Shown: piece by piece, positions 55,737 through 63,936 of the stretch
Numbering within the stretch: position 1 is the stretch's first letter
Layout: the number at the start of each line of letters is the position of its first letter
NCBI GenBank assembly: GCA_046048055.1
Contig: JBJOGW010000091.1
Coordinates: 37,936 to 101,935 of the forward strand
Direction: 5' to 3'
DNA from: SYAC01 sp046048055
GTDB taxonomy: Bacteria > Planctomycetota > Phycisphaerae > Phycisphaerales > SM1A02
Length of the DNA: 64,000 nucleotides
Position numbers and translations under genes: made by a program
The notes under the pieces: generated by a model
Told to the model about the DNA's origin: nothing
The model's input: only the letters and a program-made list of their open reading frames with translations
Databases searched by the model: none

Positions 55737-55876
55737 CGAGCGGATCTTTCCTTGCCCCGGCGCGCGGGGCACTGGTTGCGAAGCCGCGGCGGTCGCCGCG
55801 AGGCGGAACAAGAATAGTGGTTTCCCGCACGCTCGCACACGCGGTTTCGCGCGGAATTGCGGTTTAGGATGGGTTC

Positions 55877-57211
55877 ATGCCGGCGACGCCCGTTCCATGG
55901 CGGCTCGATCCCCTTCAGGCCATGGCCCGCTGGCCCGCCGACGCGCCGTTGGCCGCGTTCGTCTCCGGCGACCAGGGGCACTGGAGTCGATGGAGCGTGC
56001 TGGCCTTGCCGGGCGCCTGGGAGGCCTTGCCCGCCTCCTCCTCGCGGCACGCCGCGATCGCGTGGCTGCACGATCGCTCCGATCGCCACCGTCGTGCCGC
56101 GGCCCTGCCCGGTGACGGCGGGTGGATCCTGCAGTTCGGATACGAACTGGGCAGCGCGCTCGAGCCTGCCACGGGTGCGGTGGCTCGCGGCGCGCATCCC
56201 TGGCCGCTGGCGCAGGCCGCGCCGATCCTTGCGGCGATCGTGCACGATGCCGCCACCGACCGGTGGTTCCGCGTGGGTGGCCGGCATCCGCTCTGGGATC
56301 GCGTGGAAGCCGCCATGTCGGAGCCACCGCCGCCGGTCGCCTTCACGATGGGCCCGCCCCAGCCCGACTCGAGCGACATGCACTACGCGGAACTCGTGTC
56401 GCGCACGGTGGAGCTGATCCGTTCGGGCGACCTGTTCCAGGCCAACGTGGCCCGCCGGTGGAAGGCCGCCGGCCACGGTGCACCGCGCGCCTTCGCGCTG
56501 GCGGCGCTGGGTGCCAGTCACGCGCGGTATGGCGCATGGCTGGAGACCCCCGCGGGCCTGGTGGCCAGCATGAGCCCCGAACTCTTCCTGCAGCTCCACC
56601 CCGACGGCACCGTGATCACCCGGCCCATCAAGGGCACCAGACCGGCTGGATCCGACACGTCGGCGTTCCTGGACAGCGAGAAGGATGCCGCCGAGCTGCA
56701 CATGATCGTGGACCTGATGCGCAACGACCTGGCCCGGGCCTGCGAGCCGGGCAGTGTCCGGGTGCGATCGGCACGCGCCGCCGAGCCGCATGCGACCGTG
56801 CTGCACGGCGTGGCCGAGGTTCAGGGCCGGCTGCGTCACGACCTGGGTCCGGCAGACCTGGTGGCCGCCACCTTTCCCCCGGGATCGGTCACCGGAGCCC
56901 CCAAGGTGCGCGCCATGCAGGTGATCCGTGAACTGGAGTGCTTCGACCGCGGCCCCTACTGCGGGGCGATCGGGCTGCTGGGCGCCGACGGCTCGCTCTC
57001 GCTCAACGTGGCCATCCGCACGGCCATGCTGCGACCCGCCGCCCCGGGCGGATGGGACATCACCTACGCCGCTGGTTGCGGCATCGTGAGCGACTCGGAA
57101 CCGATGGAGGAGGTGCGCGAGACGCACGCCAAGGTGGCGGTGCTGCAGCGCGCCGCCGACCTCATGCGTGCGGCAGTTGCCGTGCCTGCACCTGCTGCAC
57201 CTGCCGCGTGA
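55877..57211 (+). CDS. pabB: Aminodeoxychorismate synthase component I
   Basis: 444 aa. The chorismate-binding domain carries RPIKGTRPAG (PIKGT, the PabB type; anthranilate synthases have PxAGT), then ELHMIVDLMRNDLAR, PPGSVTGAPKVRAM and YCGAIGLLGADGSLSLNVAIRT. It adds ammonia to chorismate to give 4-amino-4-deoxychorismate for folate. The N-terminal third is the divergent variant domain. No pabA or pabC gene is adjacent. Its last 50 bp overlap the pilZ-like gene on the minus strand. Confidence 0.92.
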   Translation: MPATPVPWRLDPLQAMARWPADAPLAAFVSGDQGHWSRWSVLALPGAWEALPASSSRHAAIAWLHDRSDRHRRAAALPGDGGWILQFGYELGSALEPATGAVARGAHPWPLAQAAPILAAIVHDAATDRWFRVGGRHPLWDRVEAAMSEPPPPVAFTMGPPQPDSSDMHYAELVSRTVELIRSGDLFQANVARRWKAAGHGAPRAFALAALGASHARYGAWLETPAGLVASMSPELFLQLHPDGTVITRPIKGTRPAGSDTSAFLDSEKDAAELHMIVDLMRNDLARACEPGSVRVRSARAAEPHATVLHGVAEVQGRLRHDLGPADLVAATFPPGSVTGAPKVRAMQVIRELECFDRGPYCGAIGLLGADGSLSLNVAIRTAMLRPAAPGGWDITYAAGCGIVSDSEPMEEVRETHAKVAVLQRAADLMRAAVAVPAPAAPAA

Positions 57212-57998
57212 TCTGCGCGGTGACCACGCCCTGGTGGCCGGGATTGAAGCTGAAGTCGAAGGCCACGCCGGCGTAGGTGTTCTGCATGCTGTCGATGTGC
57301 GTGTGCACCACCTTGGCGGTGCTCACCAGCGGCACGGGCTGCTCGCTGCCGAGCGGCACCTTCATCCAGAACACGCGGTGGCGCGACAGGGCCCCGGCCT
57401 CGCCGGGCTCCACGCGAAGGCCCACGCCGCCGCCGCCGATGTTCATGAGGGTGGCGGTGATGGGCGGTCCCACCTGCGGCATCAGGCCCTCGTCGGTCGT
57501 GGGCGCCACCTCGCCCTTCTGGAAGGCGGCAAAGGCCAGCTCGTTGGCCCGCTCCGCCGGGATGACGCTCTTGGGATCAAGCAGCGGCCACAGGGTGACC
57601 GTGGGCAACTTCAGGCCCTGCAGGTCGAAGCGGTCGAACCGTCGCTGGCAGCGCTCGATCTCGGTGGGGATCGACAGCCGCACCAGTTCCATGGGCCGGG
57701 CGCCGCCGGAGCGGACGCTTCCAAGCACCTGCGTCCGGAACGTGAAGCGGTTCTGCCCGATCACGAAGGCCGCCACCAGCGCCACGCCGGACTGCAGGTC
57801 GATGCCCTTGCCCAGCGCCTGGGGCCGCTCCACCTCGAGAAAGTCGTCTCCCACCTGCGTCAGACGCGTGCGCCACACCAGGTCGGCCTGGCCGTCGTCG
57901 CGCGAGCGGGCCACCGCCAGCTCCAGGCCGCCGCCCTTCTCCATCACCTGCTGAAGGCTGCGGCGCCACTCGGTGTTTCGGCTTCGACTGGCGGGCAT
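57162..57998 (-). CDS. PilZ domain-like protein (possible c-di-GMP effector)
   Basis: 278 aa. The motif RCQRRFDRFD (near residue 137), followed 55-65 residues later by TATLMNIGGGGVGLRVEPGE, matches the RxxxR and NxSxxG pattern of PilZ, with NIGGGG replacing NISxxG. A YcgR-N-like part precedes it (LTQVGDDFLEVERPQALGKGIDL and FVIGQNRFTFRTQVLG). YcgR-type proteins bind c-di-GMP and act as flagellar brakes or cell-envelope regulators. No flagellar genes are nearby. Overlaps pabB at its 3' end. Confidence 0.72.
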   Translation of the reverse strand: MPASRSRNTEWRRSLQQVMEKGGGLELAVARSRDDGQADLVWRTRLTQVGDDFLEVERPQALGKGIDLQSGVALVAAFVIGQNRFTFRTQVLGSVRSGGARPMELVRLSIPTEIERCQRRFDRFDLQGLKLPTVTLWPLLDPKSVIPAERANELAFAAFQKGEVAPTTDEGLMPQVGPPITATLMNIGGGGVGLRVEPGEAGALSRHRVFWMKVPLGSEQPVPLVSTAKVVHTHIDSMQNTYAGVAFDFSFNPGHQGVVTAQITRQVQQVQARQLPHA

Positions 57999-58030
57999 GC
58001 CTCGAGTGTACGGGCGGGTGCGCCCCCGCG

Positions 58031-58426
58031 TTACCGGCCGCCACCCTCCAGCTCCACCAGCACCCGCACAGCGCTCGCGTCAAGCGGCAGTTCCATTCGG
58101 GACTGGGCGGTGCCGTATCCGCTCCGCGTGGCCACGATCTCCCATCGCTCGTCCATCCAGCCCGTGCCGAACGAGGATGTCTTCAGCGTGAAGTCGCCTT
58201 GCGCGTCGCTGACGGTCTCGGCCACCACCTCGCGCCGCATCCGATCCGGATCGCGCACCAGCTGCACGCGCACGCCCGAAACGCCGGCGCCACCAAGCCG
58301 CGCGTCCTGCGGATGCACCAGAATGGCGGTGCCGAAACCACCGGAGATGGCCCGGCCCTGCAGCTGGTAGCCGCAGCCGGCGGCGGCCAGGGCCGTTCCC
58401 ATGAGCACCACGAGAGGAGTTCGCAT
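58031..58426 (-). CDS. Lipoprotein with a small beta-sandwich regulatory-like domain
   Basis: 131 aa from ATG 58426; AGAGGAG does not precede it, so the start is chosen because it gives a good lipoprotein signal (PLVVLMGTALAAAGCGYQ, Cys near residue 18). The mature part (GVSGVRVQLVRDPDRMRREVVAETVSDAQGDFTLKTSSFGTG, residues about 50-92) resembles carboxypeptidase-regulatory/Ig-like modules. Function unknown. It is 32 bp upstream of the PilZ-like gene. Confidence 0.7.
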   Translation of the reverse strand: MRTPLVVLMGTALAAAGCGYQLQGRAISGGFGTAILVHPQDARLGGAGVSGVRVQLVRDPDRMRREVVAETVSDAQGDFTLKTSSFGTGWMDERWEIVATRSGYGTAQSRMELPLDASAVRVLVELEGGGR

Positions 58427-58455
58427 GATCGGCAAGGTAGCGAGGTCCCGACGCC

Positions 58456-59826
58456 CTACAGCCCACGCAGCCGGTCGATCGCCGGCAGCAGCTCATCCCA
58501 CCGCTCCGGCCCGAAGTCGCCCTCGGGCGTCTCCACACGCCAGTCCGTGATGGTGGCGGGGTCCACCCGCATCTCGCTTCCGGCATCCAGGTCGTCGCGG
58601 CTGCGCGGCTTCTCCAGCAGCGCTGCCTGCACCGCACCGCCTTCCAGACGGACCAGGCGAAACCACGCCTGCTCCACGCGGTCGGGATCGCATCCGCCCT
58701 CGAGCGGCGCCTGCAGCAGGAACCCCTCGCCACGCACGCGCACTGCCTCGGGCGCGTCCGACTTGCGCAGGCTGGCAAAGGCGGTGGCGAATGCCTCCCA
58801 CCGCCGCTGGGCGCGTCGCTGGCTGGCGCGCGTGGCGTGTTCTGTGGCATACAGCGCGGCGTGACCGCTCTCGATGGCTGCGACTGCATCGCGCGGCCAC
58901 GACCAGACCTGGCGGAACGAGCCGACGGTCCGTGGATGGCAGATCACGGCGCGCACGCCGAGCAGCGGGCTCGGCATGCCGGCCTGGCCCGCTGCCGCGC
59001 GGAACGCGGCGGAACCCGGCGTGCCTTCCTCCATGGTGGCCGCCACCTCGCGCCAGGGCTGCAGCGTGATCTCGAGGCCGGGACCGGCCTCGAAGACCTC
59101 GCCGGGCTCGGGCATCTCGCCCTCGAGCAGCAGGCCAGCCAGCGCATCGAGCAGGATGAGCCCGGCCCGCACGTGATCGGCGGGAAGCTCCAGCAGTTCC
59201 AGTTCAGGACGGCCACATCGCCACAGGCCCGTGGTGAACAGCATGGTGGGTCGCTCGCCGCTGTCGGTGGGCTCGGACAGTCCCGCGCCACTCACGCGCC
59301 ACAGCCACCGCTCATGCGGCATGGCCTCGGGCGCCAGGAAACCGCTCTCCAGCACCGGACGCGGCAGGTAGTGGCCGGTGATCGCGTCCAGCACGCCAGG
59401 GGCGTCGCCGATGGCTCCCGACAGCATGGCCACCAGCCGAAAGTAGGCCTCGTGCGGCTCCTCGAAGGGCAGCACCGCCTGCACCCGCACCACCCAGCGG
59501 CACTTCTTCACCGCTTCCTCGATGTCCTCGCCATCCAGCGGCTGGGCCGGTTCAGCCCAGACCAGCACGGGAGCGGGCAGGCTTTCCATGGAGAAGGTGA
59601 AGGCCCAGAGCGTGCCTTCCTCCGGCTCCTCGGGGGCATCGCCCTGCAGTTCCTCGCCGATCCACGCCGCGAACGCACCGCCGATCTCCTCGCGGGTGGG
59701 TGCCTCGGCATGCGGCCAGAACACCACCCAACTCGACGGATAGGCCTCGGGAAGTTCCCACGGATCCTCGGTCGAGGCCTCAGGTTCGGTCGGTTCAGGT
59801 TCCGGTTCTCGGCTGGACTCGCTCAT
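58456..59826 (-). CDS. Hypothetical protein, possibly DUF4026-like
   Basis: 456 aa from ATG 59826. It is acidic at the N-terminus (ESSREPEPEPTEPEASTEDP) and rich in Trp. The stretch around DIEEAVKKCRWVVRVQAVLPFEEPHEAYFRLVAMLSGAI, residues about 85-123, recalls DUF4026 proteins, and the C-terminus recalls DUF2314, but I can only offer these as resemblances. There is no signal peptide or membrane helix, so it is probably cytoplasmic. It may share a transcript with the lipoprotein gene 29 bp below. Confidence 0.65.
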   Translation of the reverse strand: MSESSREPEPEPTEPEASTEDPWELPEAYPSSWVVFWPHAEAPTREEIGGAFAAWIGEELQGDAPEEPEEGTLWAFTFSMESLPAPVLVWAEPAQPLDGEDIEEAVKKCRWVVRVQAVLPFEEPHEAYFRLVAMLSGAIGDAPGVLDAITGHYLPRPVLESGFLAPEAMPHERWLWRVSGAGLSEPTDSGERPTMLFTTGLWRCGRPELELLELPADHVRAGLILLDALAGLLLEGEMPEPGEVFEAGPGLEITLQPWREVAATMEEGTPGSAAFRAAAGQAGMPSPLLGVRAVICHPRTVGSFRQVWSWPRDAVAAIESGHAALYATEHATRASQRRAQRRWEAFATAFASLRKSDAPEAVRVRGEGFLLQAPLEGGCDPDRVEQAWFRLVRLEGGAVQAALLEKPRSRDDLDAGSEMRVDPATITDWRVETPEGDFGPERWDELLPAIDRLRGL

Positions 59827-59953
59827 GATCCGCGATGTCCTGCACCGCGCTGTCCATCTTATGGGCCGCGGGCAGCGGACTGGTACCCCGGAACCACAGG
59901 AATCCTCACAGACACCACTTGCCTTGGCGCCGCAACGGGCTATCGTCCCGCCG

Positions 59954-60106
59954 ATGTCACTGGCGATCCGCCTGTCCACGATGCTTCGAAACGCCTGCTC
60001 GGCCCTGGCCGCGCTGGTGTGCTGCGGCATGTGGACCCTCACGAACCATCGTCACGGTCGCACCGTGATGGTGCCCGTGAAGGCAGGACCGCGTCGCGTT
60101 CGGTAA
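59954..60106 (+). CDS. Small open reading frame (50 aa), candidate leader or membrane peptide
   Basis: Starts ATG 59954. A hydrophobic middle (SALAALVCCGMWTL) is flanked by basic residues, and the C-terminus is HRHGRTVMVPVKAGPRRVR. A strong stem (60047-60073) lies inside it, and a clear terminator hairpin with a T tract lies 30 bp after its stop (60136-60161), right before the next gene. It could be a small membrane peptide or a leader whose translation decides attenuation. Coding status is not established. Confidence 0.3.
   Translation: MSLAIRLSTMLRNACSALAALVCCGMWTLTNHRHGRTVMVPVKAGPRRVR
60047..60073 (+). promoter_or_regulatory. 12-bp hairpin within the small leader ORF
   Basis: CATCGTCACGGT (60047-60058) pairs with ACCGTGATGGTG (60062-60073) around a CGC loop, with ten Watson-Crick and two G-T pairs. 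It lies 60 bp before the terminator hairpin and could be a pause or antiterminator element. Confidence 0.45.
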
Positions 60107-60135
60107 CAGAATCACTCAACGAACCCCGACGACGA

Positions 60136-60161
60136 GGCCCTGCCGAGAAGCAGGGCCTTTT
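60136..60161 (+). terminator. Intrinsic terminator before the 140-aa hypothetical gene
   Basis: GGCCCTGC (60136-60143) and GCAGGGCC (60150-60157) form an 8-bp perfect stem around CGAGAA; TTTT follows at 60158-60161. It lies 30 bp after the small ORF and 27 bp before the next ATG, so it either ends the upstream transcript or works as an attenuator. Confidence 0.8.
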
Positions 60162-60187
60162 GCGTTTGGGGGCCAGAGGAACCCATC

Positions 60188-60610
60188 ATGGAACCCGCCA
60201 ACGAACCCATTCCCTTCGATCGCCTTGAACCCCGCGCCCGCGGCGGCTCCATGCAGGGCTGCGTGCAGGCGATGGTGCGGGCAACCTGGCGCCTTCAGGC
60301 GGTGGGTGATGGCGTGGACCTTCGGGCACCCGACACCGCAACTGCGGTGCCGCTGCTGGCCGACGCCATCGCCAGATACGCCGCCGAGCAGCTGGAGGAA
60401 TCACGTGCCAGCATCGCGCCGCCGGATCACGGGCTTGTGGAGCGACTTCTGGCCATCACCGGCAGCGTGCGGATCCGGCCCGTGGAAACGCAGGTGTGGG
60501 CTGGCTTCCTGGAGATGGGGATCGGCACGGACCCCGAGGGGCGCGAGCGTCCCTGCGAGACCACGCTGCTCTACGACCGGCCCAGCGGCACCTGGCACAT
60601 GGAGCCCTGA
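60188..60610 (+). CDS. Hypothetical protein, unrecognised
   Basis: 140 aa, cytoplasmic and without a signal peptide. Parts such as VPLLADAIARYAAEQLEESRAS look helical, and the end is WAGFLEMGIGTDPEGRERPCETTLLYDRPSGTWHMEP, a beta-like region. I do not recognise a family. It starts 27 bp downstream of the intrinsic terminator, so expression may depend on read-through, or it may have its own promoter between the two. A long hairpin begins 3 bp after the stop. Confidence 0.65.
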   Translation: MEPANEPIPFDRLEPRARGGSMQGCVQAMVRATWRLQAVGDGVDLRAPDTATAVPLLADAIARYAAEQLEESRASIAPPDHGLVERLLAITGSVRIRPVETQVWAGFLEMGIGTDPEGRERPCETTLLYDRPSGTWHMEP

Positions 60611-60612
60611 TG

Positions 60613-60670
60613 CCACCAACCGGGGGCGGGCGCCGCGCCTGAGGCGACAGGCGCTTGCCCCCGTAGGTGG
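60613..60670. terminator. Large nested hairpin between convergent genes
   Basis: Outer CCACC (60613-60617) with GGTGG (60666-60670); main stem GGGGGCGGGCGC (60622-60633) with GCGCTTGCCCCC (60651-60662), containing two G-T pairs; inner CGCC-TGA-GGCG (60636-60646). The stops of the 140-aa and 638-aa genes flank it. There is no U-tract, but the structure is long enough to serve as a bidirectional terminator. Confidence 0.5.
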
Positions 60671-60671
60671 C

Positions 60672-62588
60672 TCACATGGGCTCGTCGTCGCCAGCCTCGT
60701 CGTCGTCTCCGTCATCCTCCTCGGCCTCGTCGTCGCCCTCGCCGAACCGCTCGCTGGCGGCTTCCATGTCCTCGACCATCTTGCGCCACTCGGACAGCTT
60801 CACGCGGAGCGAGAGCCTGGCCGTGTCACCCTGCACGCCCTGCCACAGCCGGATCAGCATGGGGCCGCCCTTGCGCATCGCCGCGGCGGCCTCGGCCCTG
60901 GCGGCGTCCTTCTCGTCGGGCTGCTCCACCGCCGCGAGCTCGGCGGACTCCTGCATGGAGGCCGCCACGAGCGGGCGAAGGTTGACCACGCCGAACCAGT
61001 CCGCCGTGCCCCAGGACTGGGCCGCCACCATGCCTCGAATGTCCTGCGCGCCGGCCCGGGCCAGCGCGGCGGGATCCACGGGCTTGTCGCCGCGGCCCTG
61101 CGTGGCCAGGACCTCGTTGCCCTTGAAACGCAGCGCAAAGGTGGAGGGCACCGTGGCCTGCCGGATCGCCTCGGCCATGGCCTCCTGGTCGGCATCGCCG
61201 AACACGCCCATCATGTCCTGCATGCGCACGGCGCTGGGCGTGACGGTGGCCTGCAGCAGGTCGGCCGCACCGTCCTGGATGTCGATGGTCGCCAGGCCGG
61301 AGGCGGCGATCTCCTTCAGGCTCTCCACCAGCGTGGTGCGGAACGCCTTGGCATCGTTCACGCGGAAGGCCATCACCACGCTGGCGTCGGGCATGTCACC
61401 TGCCTGCGTCATGGCCATGCCGCCCACGGCGCCATCCTGGATCATCTCCAGCGCCATGCGGGCCTTCTGCATGCCGCGCTCGTACGCCGCGCGCTGCTCG
61501 GGCGTGGCGCCCAGCGTGGCGAAGGCGTCGTCAATGTCCAGCTTGTCGCTGTAGAGCGTGCCCATGGCCGAGGTGGAGATGCCGAAGTACGCGCTCATGC
61601 CCGCCGGCAGCATCGAGCAGAGGTTCTGCACGGCGGTCGGGCTCAGGCCCGCGGGGAACGCGGCGCCGCGCGACCAGTCGGCCCACACGTTCAGGTCATC
61701 ACCCTCGAGCACCACGGCGAAGGTGGCCCGCTTGAGCTGCATCAGCACGTCCACCACGCTGTCGATCTGACGACCCACCGCATCGGCCAGCTGACGCTTC
61801 ACGGCACGCTGACGCTTCTGGGCGTCGGTCTCCTTCGCGTCGCCCTCGTCCATGCCCTCGAAGCCGCCGGACAGGCCCATGGAAGCCAGGCCGCCGAGCA
61901 TGCGGAGCTGGTCGCCCTGGTCCGCCATCACGCGACCCAGGTCCAGCCGACCGCACACCGCGCTCATCGGGAGACGCTCCAGCAACGCGCTGGGCGCCGA
62001 TCCCTGGGCCGGCGCCGCGAAAGGCTCGCTCACGCTGGAGAGCACCACCAGATCGCCCGCCAGCACGCTGACCGAGCTGCGCCGCTGTCGGGCGCGGATG
62101 GGCATGGTGGCGCGCGCCGCGGGATCCGCCGCCTGCTGCGCCTGCTCGCGGGCCTTGGTCATGGCCGCCTCGGCACCCGGAATCCGGAACGCGCTGTGAA
62201 AGACCATCTCGCTCATGCCCATGCCGGGCTCGTCCTCGCTCGAGGGCGGAAGCTCGATCCACCACAGCACGGGCTGGTCCATGGGAATGTCCAGATCGGT
62301 GCGGATGCCTTCCTTGAGCAGCTGCCGGAAGGACGCCCCCATGGGCATCATGTCCGATGCGGGACCGCTGGCCTCCGTCAACTTTCGGGCCACCTCGTCC
62401 GCCTCGGCGGCGTTTGGCACGAACACCACCGCCACGGTGTCCTTGGTGGTCAGCCGCGCCAACTCCGCAGGAACGCTCAGCGACGGACCGGCCTCTGCAG
62501 GCTGCGTCACCGCGATCGGGGCGGCCGGCCTGGATGCGGGCGCCCCCTGCAGGGCGAGGGTGAGGGCAAGGACGAGGGTTCCGGTCAT
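60672..62588 (-). CDS. Large secreted protein of unknown function with acidic C-terminus
   Basis: 638 aa from ATG 62588. A short signal peptide (LVLALTLALQGAPA) starts it. No recognised domain; repeated Ala-rich helical segments alternate with beta-like strands (for example VAVVFVPNAAEADEVARKL, VLWWIELPPSS and TFAVVLEGDDLNVWADW), and patterns like VVLEGDDLNVW and LAGDLVVLSSV recur. The last 25 residues are nearly all Glu, Asp and Gly. The protein is probably periplasmic or surface exposed. It is separated from the next minus-strand gene by 226 bp. Confidence 0.7.
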   Translation of the reverse strand: MTGTLVLALTLALQGAPASRPAAPIAVTQPAEAGPSLSVPAELARLTTKDTVAVVFVPNAAEADEVARKLTEASGPASDMMPMGASFRQLLKEGIRTDLDIPMDQPVLWWIELPPSSEDEPGMGMSEMVFHSAFRIPGAEAAMTKAREQAQQAADPAARATMPIRARQRRSSVSVLAGDLVVLSSVSEPFAAPAQGSAPSALLERLPMSAVCGRLDLGRVMADQGDQLRMLGGLASMGLSGGFEGMDEGDAKETDAQKRQRAVKRQLADAVGRQIDSVVDVLMQLKRATFAVVLEGDDLNVWADWSRGAAFPAGLSPTAVQNLCSMLPAGMSAYFGISTSAMGTLYSDKLDIDDAFATLGATPEQRAAYERGMQKARMALEMIQDGAVGGMAMTQAGDMPDASVVMAFRVNDAKAFRTTLVESLKEIAASGLATIDIQDGAADLLQATVTPSAVRMQDMMGVFGDADQEAMAEAIRQATVPSTFALRFKGNEVLATQGRGDKPVDPAALARAGAQDIRGMVAAQSWGTADWFGVVNLRPLVAASMQESAELAAVEQPDEKDAARAEAAAAMRKGGPMLIRLWQGVQGDTARLSLRVKLSEWRKMVEDMEAASERFGEGDDEAEEDDGDDDEAGDDEPM

Positions 62589-62814
62589 GGTGGCTCCTTG
62601 GTGAATGGACCGCGTGCCGCACGCGGGGCGGGGCAGGATACGGTGTGGCAAGGAGTCAGTGGCGATCACCACCTCCCCAAGGCAAACCCCGCCCCACGGG
62701 CCGGACTTGCCTTGCGGTGGCATGAAGAAAGCCCCCCGGCGTGCGTGCGCCGAGGGGCTTGGGAGTTGACCCGCCGCGCGTCCGCGGCGGGGAGATGCGA
62801 CATGGTGAAGTGAC
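62589..62814. other. Intergenic stretch with a terminator and hairpins
   Basis: Contains the terminator at 62725-62760 and the perfect stem CCGCCGCG/CGCGGCGG (62771-62778 with 62783-62790), both for the minus-strand gene ending at 62815. The remaining bases (62589-62724), the presumed promoter zone of the 638-aa gene, show no obvious consensus promoter. Confidence 0.5.
62725..62760 (-). terminator. Strong terminator after the sorting-tail protein gene
   Basis: On the minus strand AAGCCCCTCGGCG (62760-62748) pairs with CGCCGGGGGGCTT (62741-62729), 12 Watson-Crick pairs and one G-T around a six-base loop, followed by TCTT. A second stem (62771-62790) lies just before it, 24 bp after the stop codon of the gene. 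Confidence 0.85.
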
Positions 62815-63579
62815 TCAGGCCTTGCGACGGCGACCGCCGACGAAACCAGCGACACCGAGAAGCGCAATCGCGCCCGGTGCGGGGACCACCGACACGGTCA
62901 TGTCGGTGGAGCCCAACACGGAACCGAACTGGCCCTGCCGAACTTCGATCCGGAAGGTGTAGTCGCCCTGCGTGTTGGGATTGAATGCAAGTCCGTTCCA
63001 AAGGCCCGCGGGGCCGCCGGAACTCGCGGAGTTGAGTCCCAGGAAATCGAACGAGGGCGTCCAGCTGTTGATCGCAAGGCCCTCCGGGCTCTCCGGCTCG
63101 TTCCCGAGGTCCACCATGCCGGCGCTCAGGGTACCCCAGTTGGCCCCAGCGGTCGGCGAGTCGATCCGAATGGACCACCAGAGCCCGCTCAGTGCCGCGT
63201 TGCTCCGGGCACCATCCATCGAGACGCTCCACCGGACGCCCCAGCGAGCGGCCGTTGGAAACCAGCCAGTGGTTGCGGAGCTGGGGGCAGTCTGGCCCGC
63301 CTGCACCTGGTAGGTGCTGTTGCCCATGTACACCGGCGCTTCATTCACCCCGTAGTAGTTGCTGGCCTTCAGCCCGATGGTGAGCCAACTGCTCCCGACG
63401 GCCGTGTTGGTGTAGATGAACCCGCTGTTGTCGTTCACGTCCCTCAGCTGCCAGCTGATCGGGGTGGTTCCCGCGCCAGCGCCGTACGACAGGGTGCCGA
63501 ACTGCTGCTGCGCCATCGCAACACTGGCCAGGGCCACCGAGGCCACCGCACCGATCACTCCGCGCATGTTGCTTCGCAT
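62815..63579 (-). CDS. Secreted protein with PAPGAIALLG-type C-terminal sorting tail
   Basis: 254 aa from ATG 63579; AAAGGA precedes the start. Signal peptide (GVIGAVASVALASVAMAQ). The body is a beta-rich, Gly/Ser/Thr/Trp-rich domain without a recognised name (FGTLSYGAGAGTTPISWQLRDVNDNSGFIY). The C-terminus is VVPAPGAIALLGVAGFVGGRRRKA: a Pro-Ala-Pro-Gly motif, a hydrophobic helix and an Arg cluster, the layout of PEP-CTERM-like, exosortase-processed proteins in planctomycetes. It would be a surface or secreted protein. The promoter region (63580-63785) carries hairpins and a C10 tract. Confidence 0.8.
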   Translation of the reverse strand: MRSNMRGVIGAVASVALASVAMAQQQFGTLSYGAGAGTTPISWQLRDVNDNSGFIYTNTAVGSSWLTIGLKASNYYGVNEAPVYMGNSTYQVQAGQTAPSSATTGWFPTAARWGVRWSVSMDGARSNAALSGLWWSIRIDSPTAGANWGTLSAGMVDLGNEPESPEGLAINSWTPSFDFLGLNSASSGGPAGLWNGLAFNPNTQGDYTFRIEVRQGQFGSVLGSTDMTVSVVPAPGAIALLGVAGFVGGRRRKA

Positions 63580-63774
63580 CTTCGATTCCTTTGGGGCCTT
63601 GCCCCGAAATGACTCGCCCGCTCCCAGCGGGCACGTGTCAGCCAAGACCGTCGGCGAACGGCCTTCCCTCGGTGCCGCCTGAACATCAGGCGGCGATTCG
63701 TTGGTGAGCTGGTCGGTTGCAGTTCCCACTGGCCGACCGGATGGCTCTCCGCAAGTAAGAACGAGAATTCCCCA

Positions 63775-63784
63775 CCCCCCCCCC
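63775..63784. repeat. Homopolymer run of ten C
   Basis: Ten consecutive C (G on the minus strand) about 195 bp upstream of the sorting-tail gene start. Such runs can vary in length between cells and are also frequent sequencing-error sites. Confidence 0.85.
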
Positions 63785-63936
63785 TCACGAAGGTTGCGAT
63801 TTTGTGCGCATTGCTGCGACATGCAGAGTCCCATGCGATCCGAGAACGGCCTTCCTAGGCCCTACAGGGCCGATTCCAGCCCCCCACCACCCCAAACCCA
63901 GCTCCGCATCCAGCCTGACCCGCAAAGCGGTATCGC

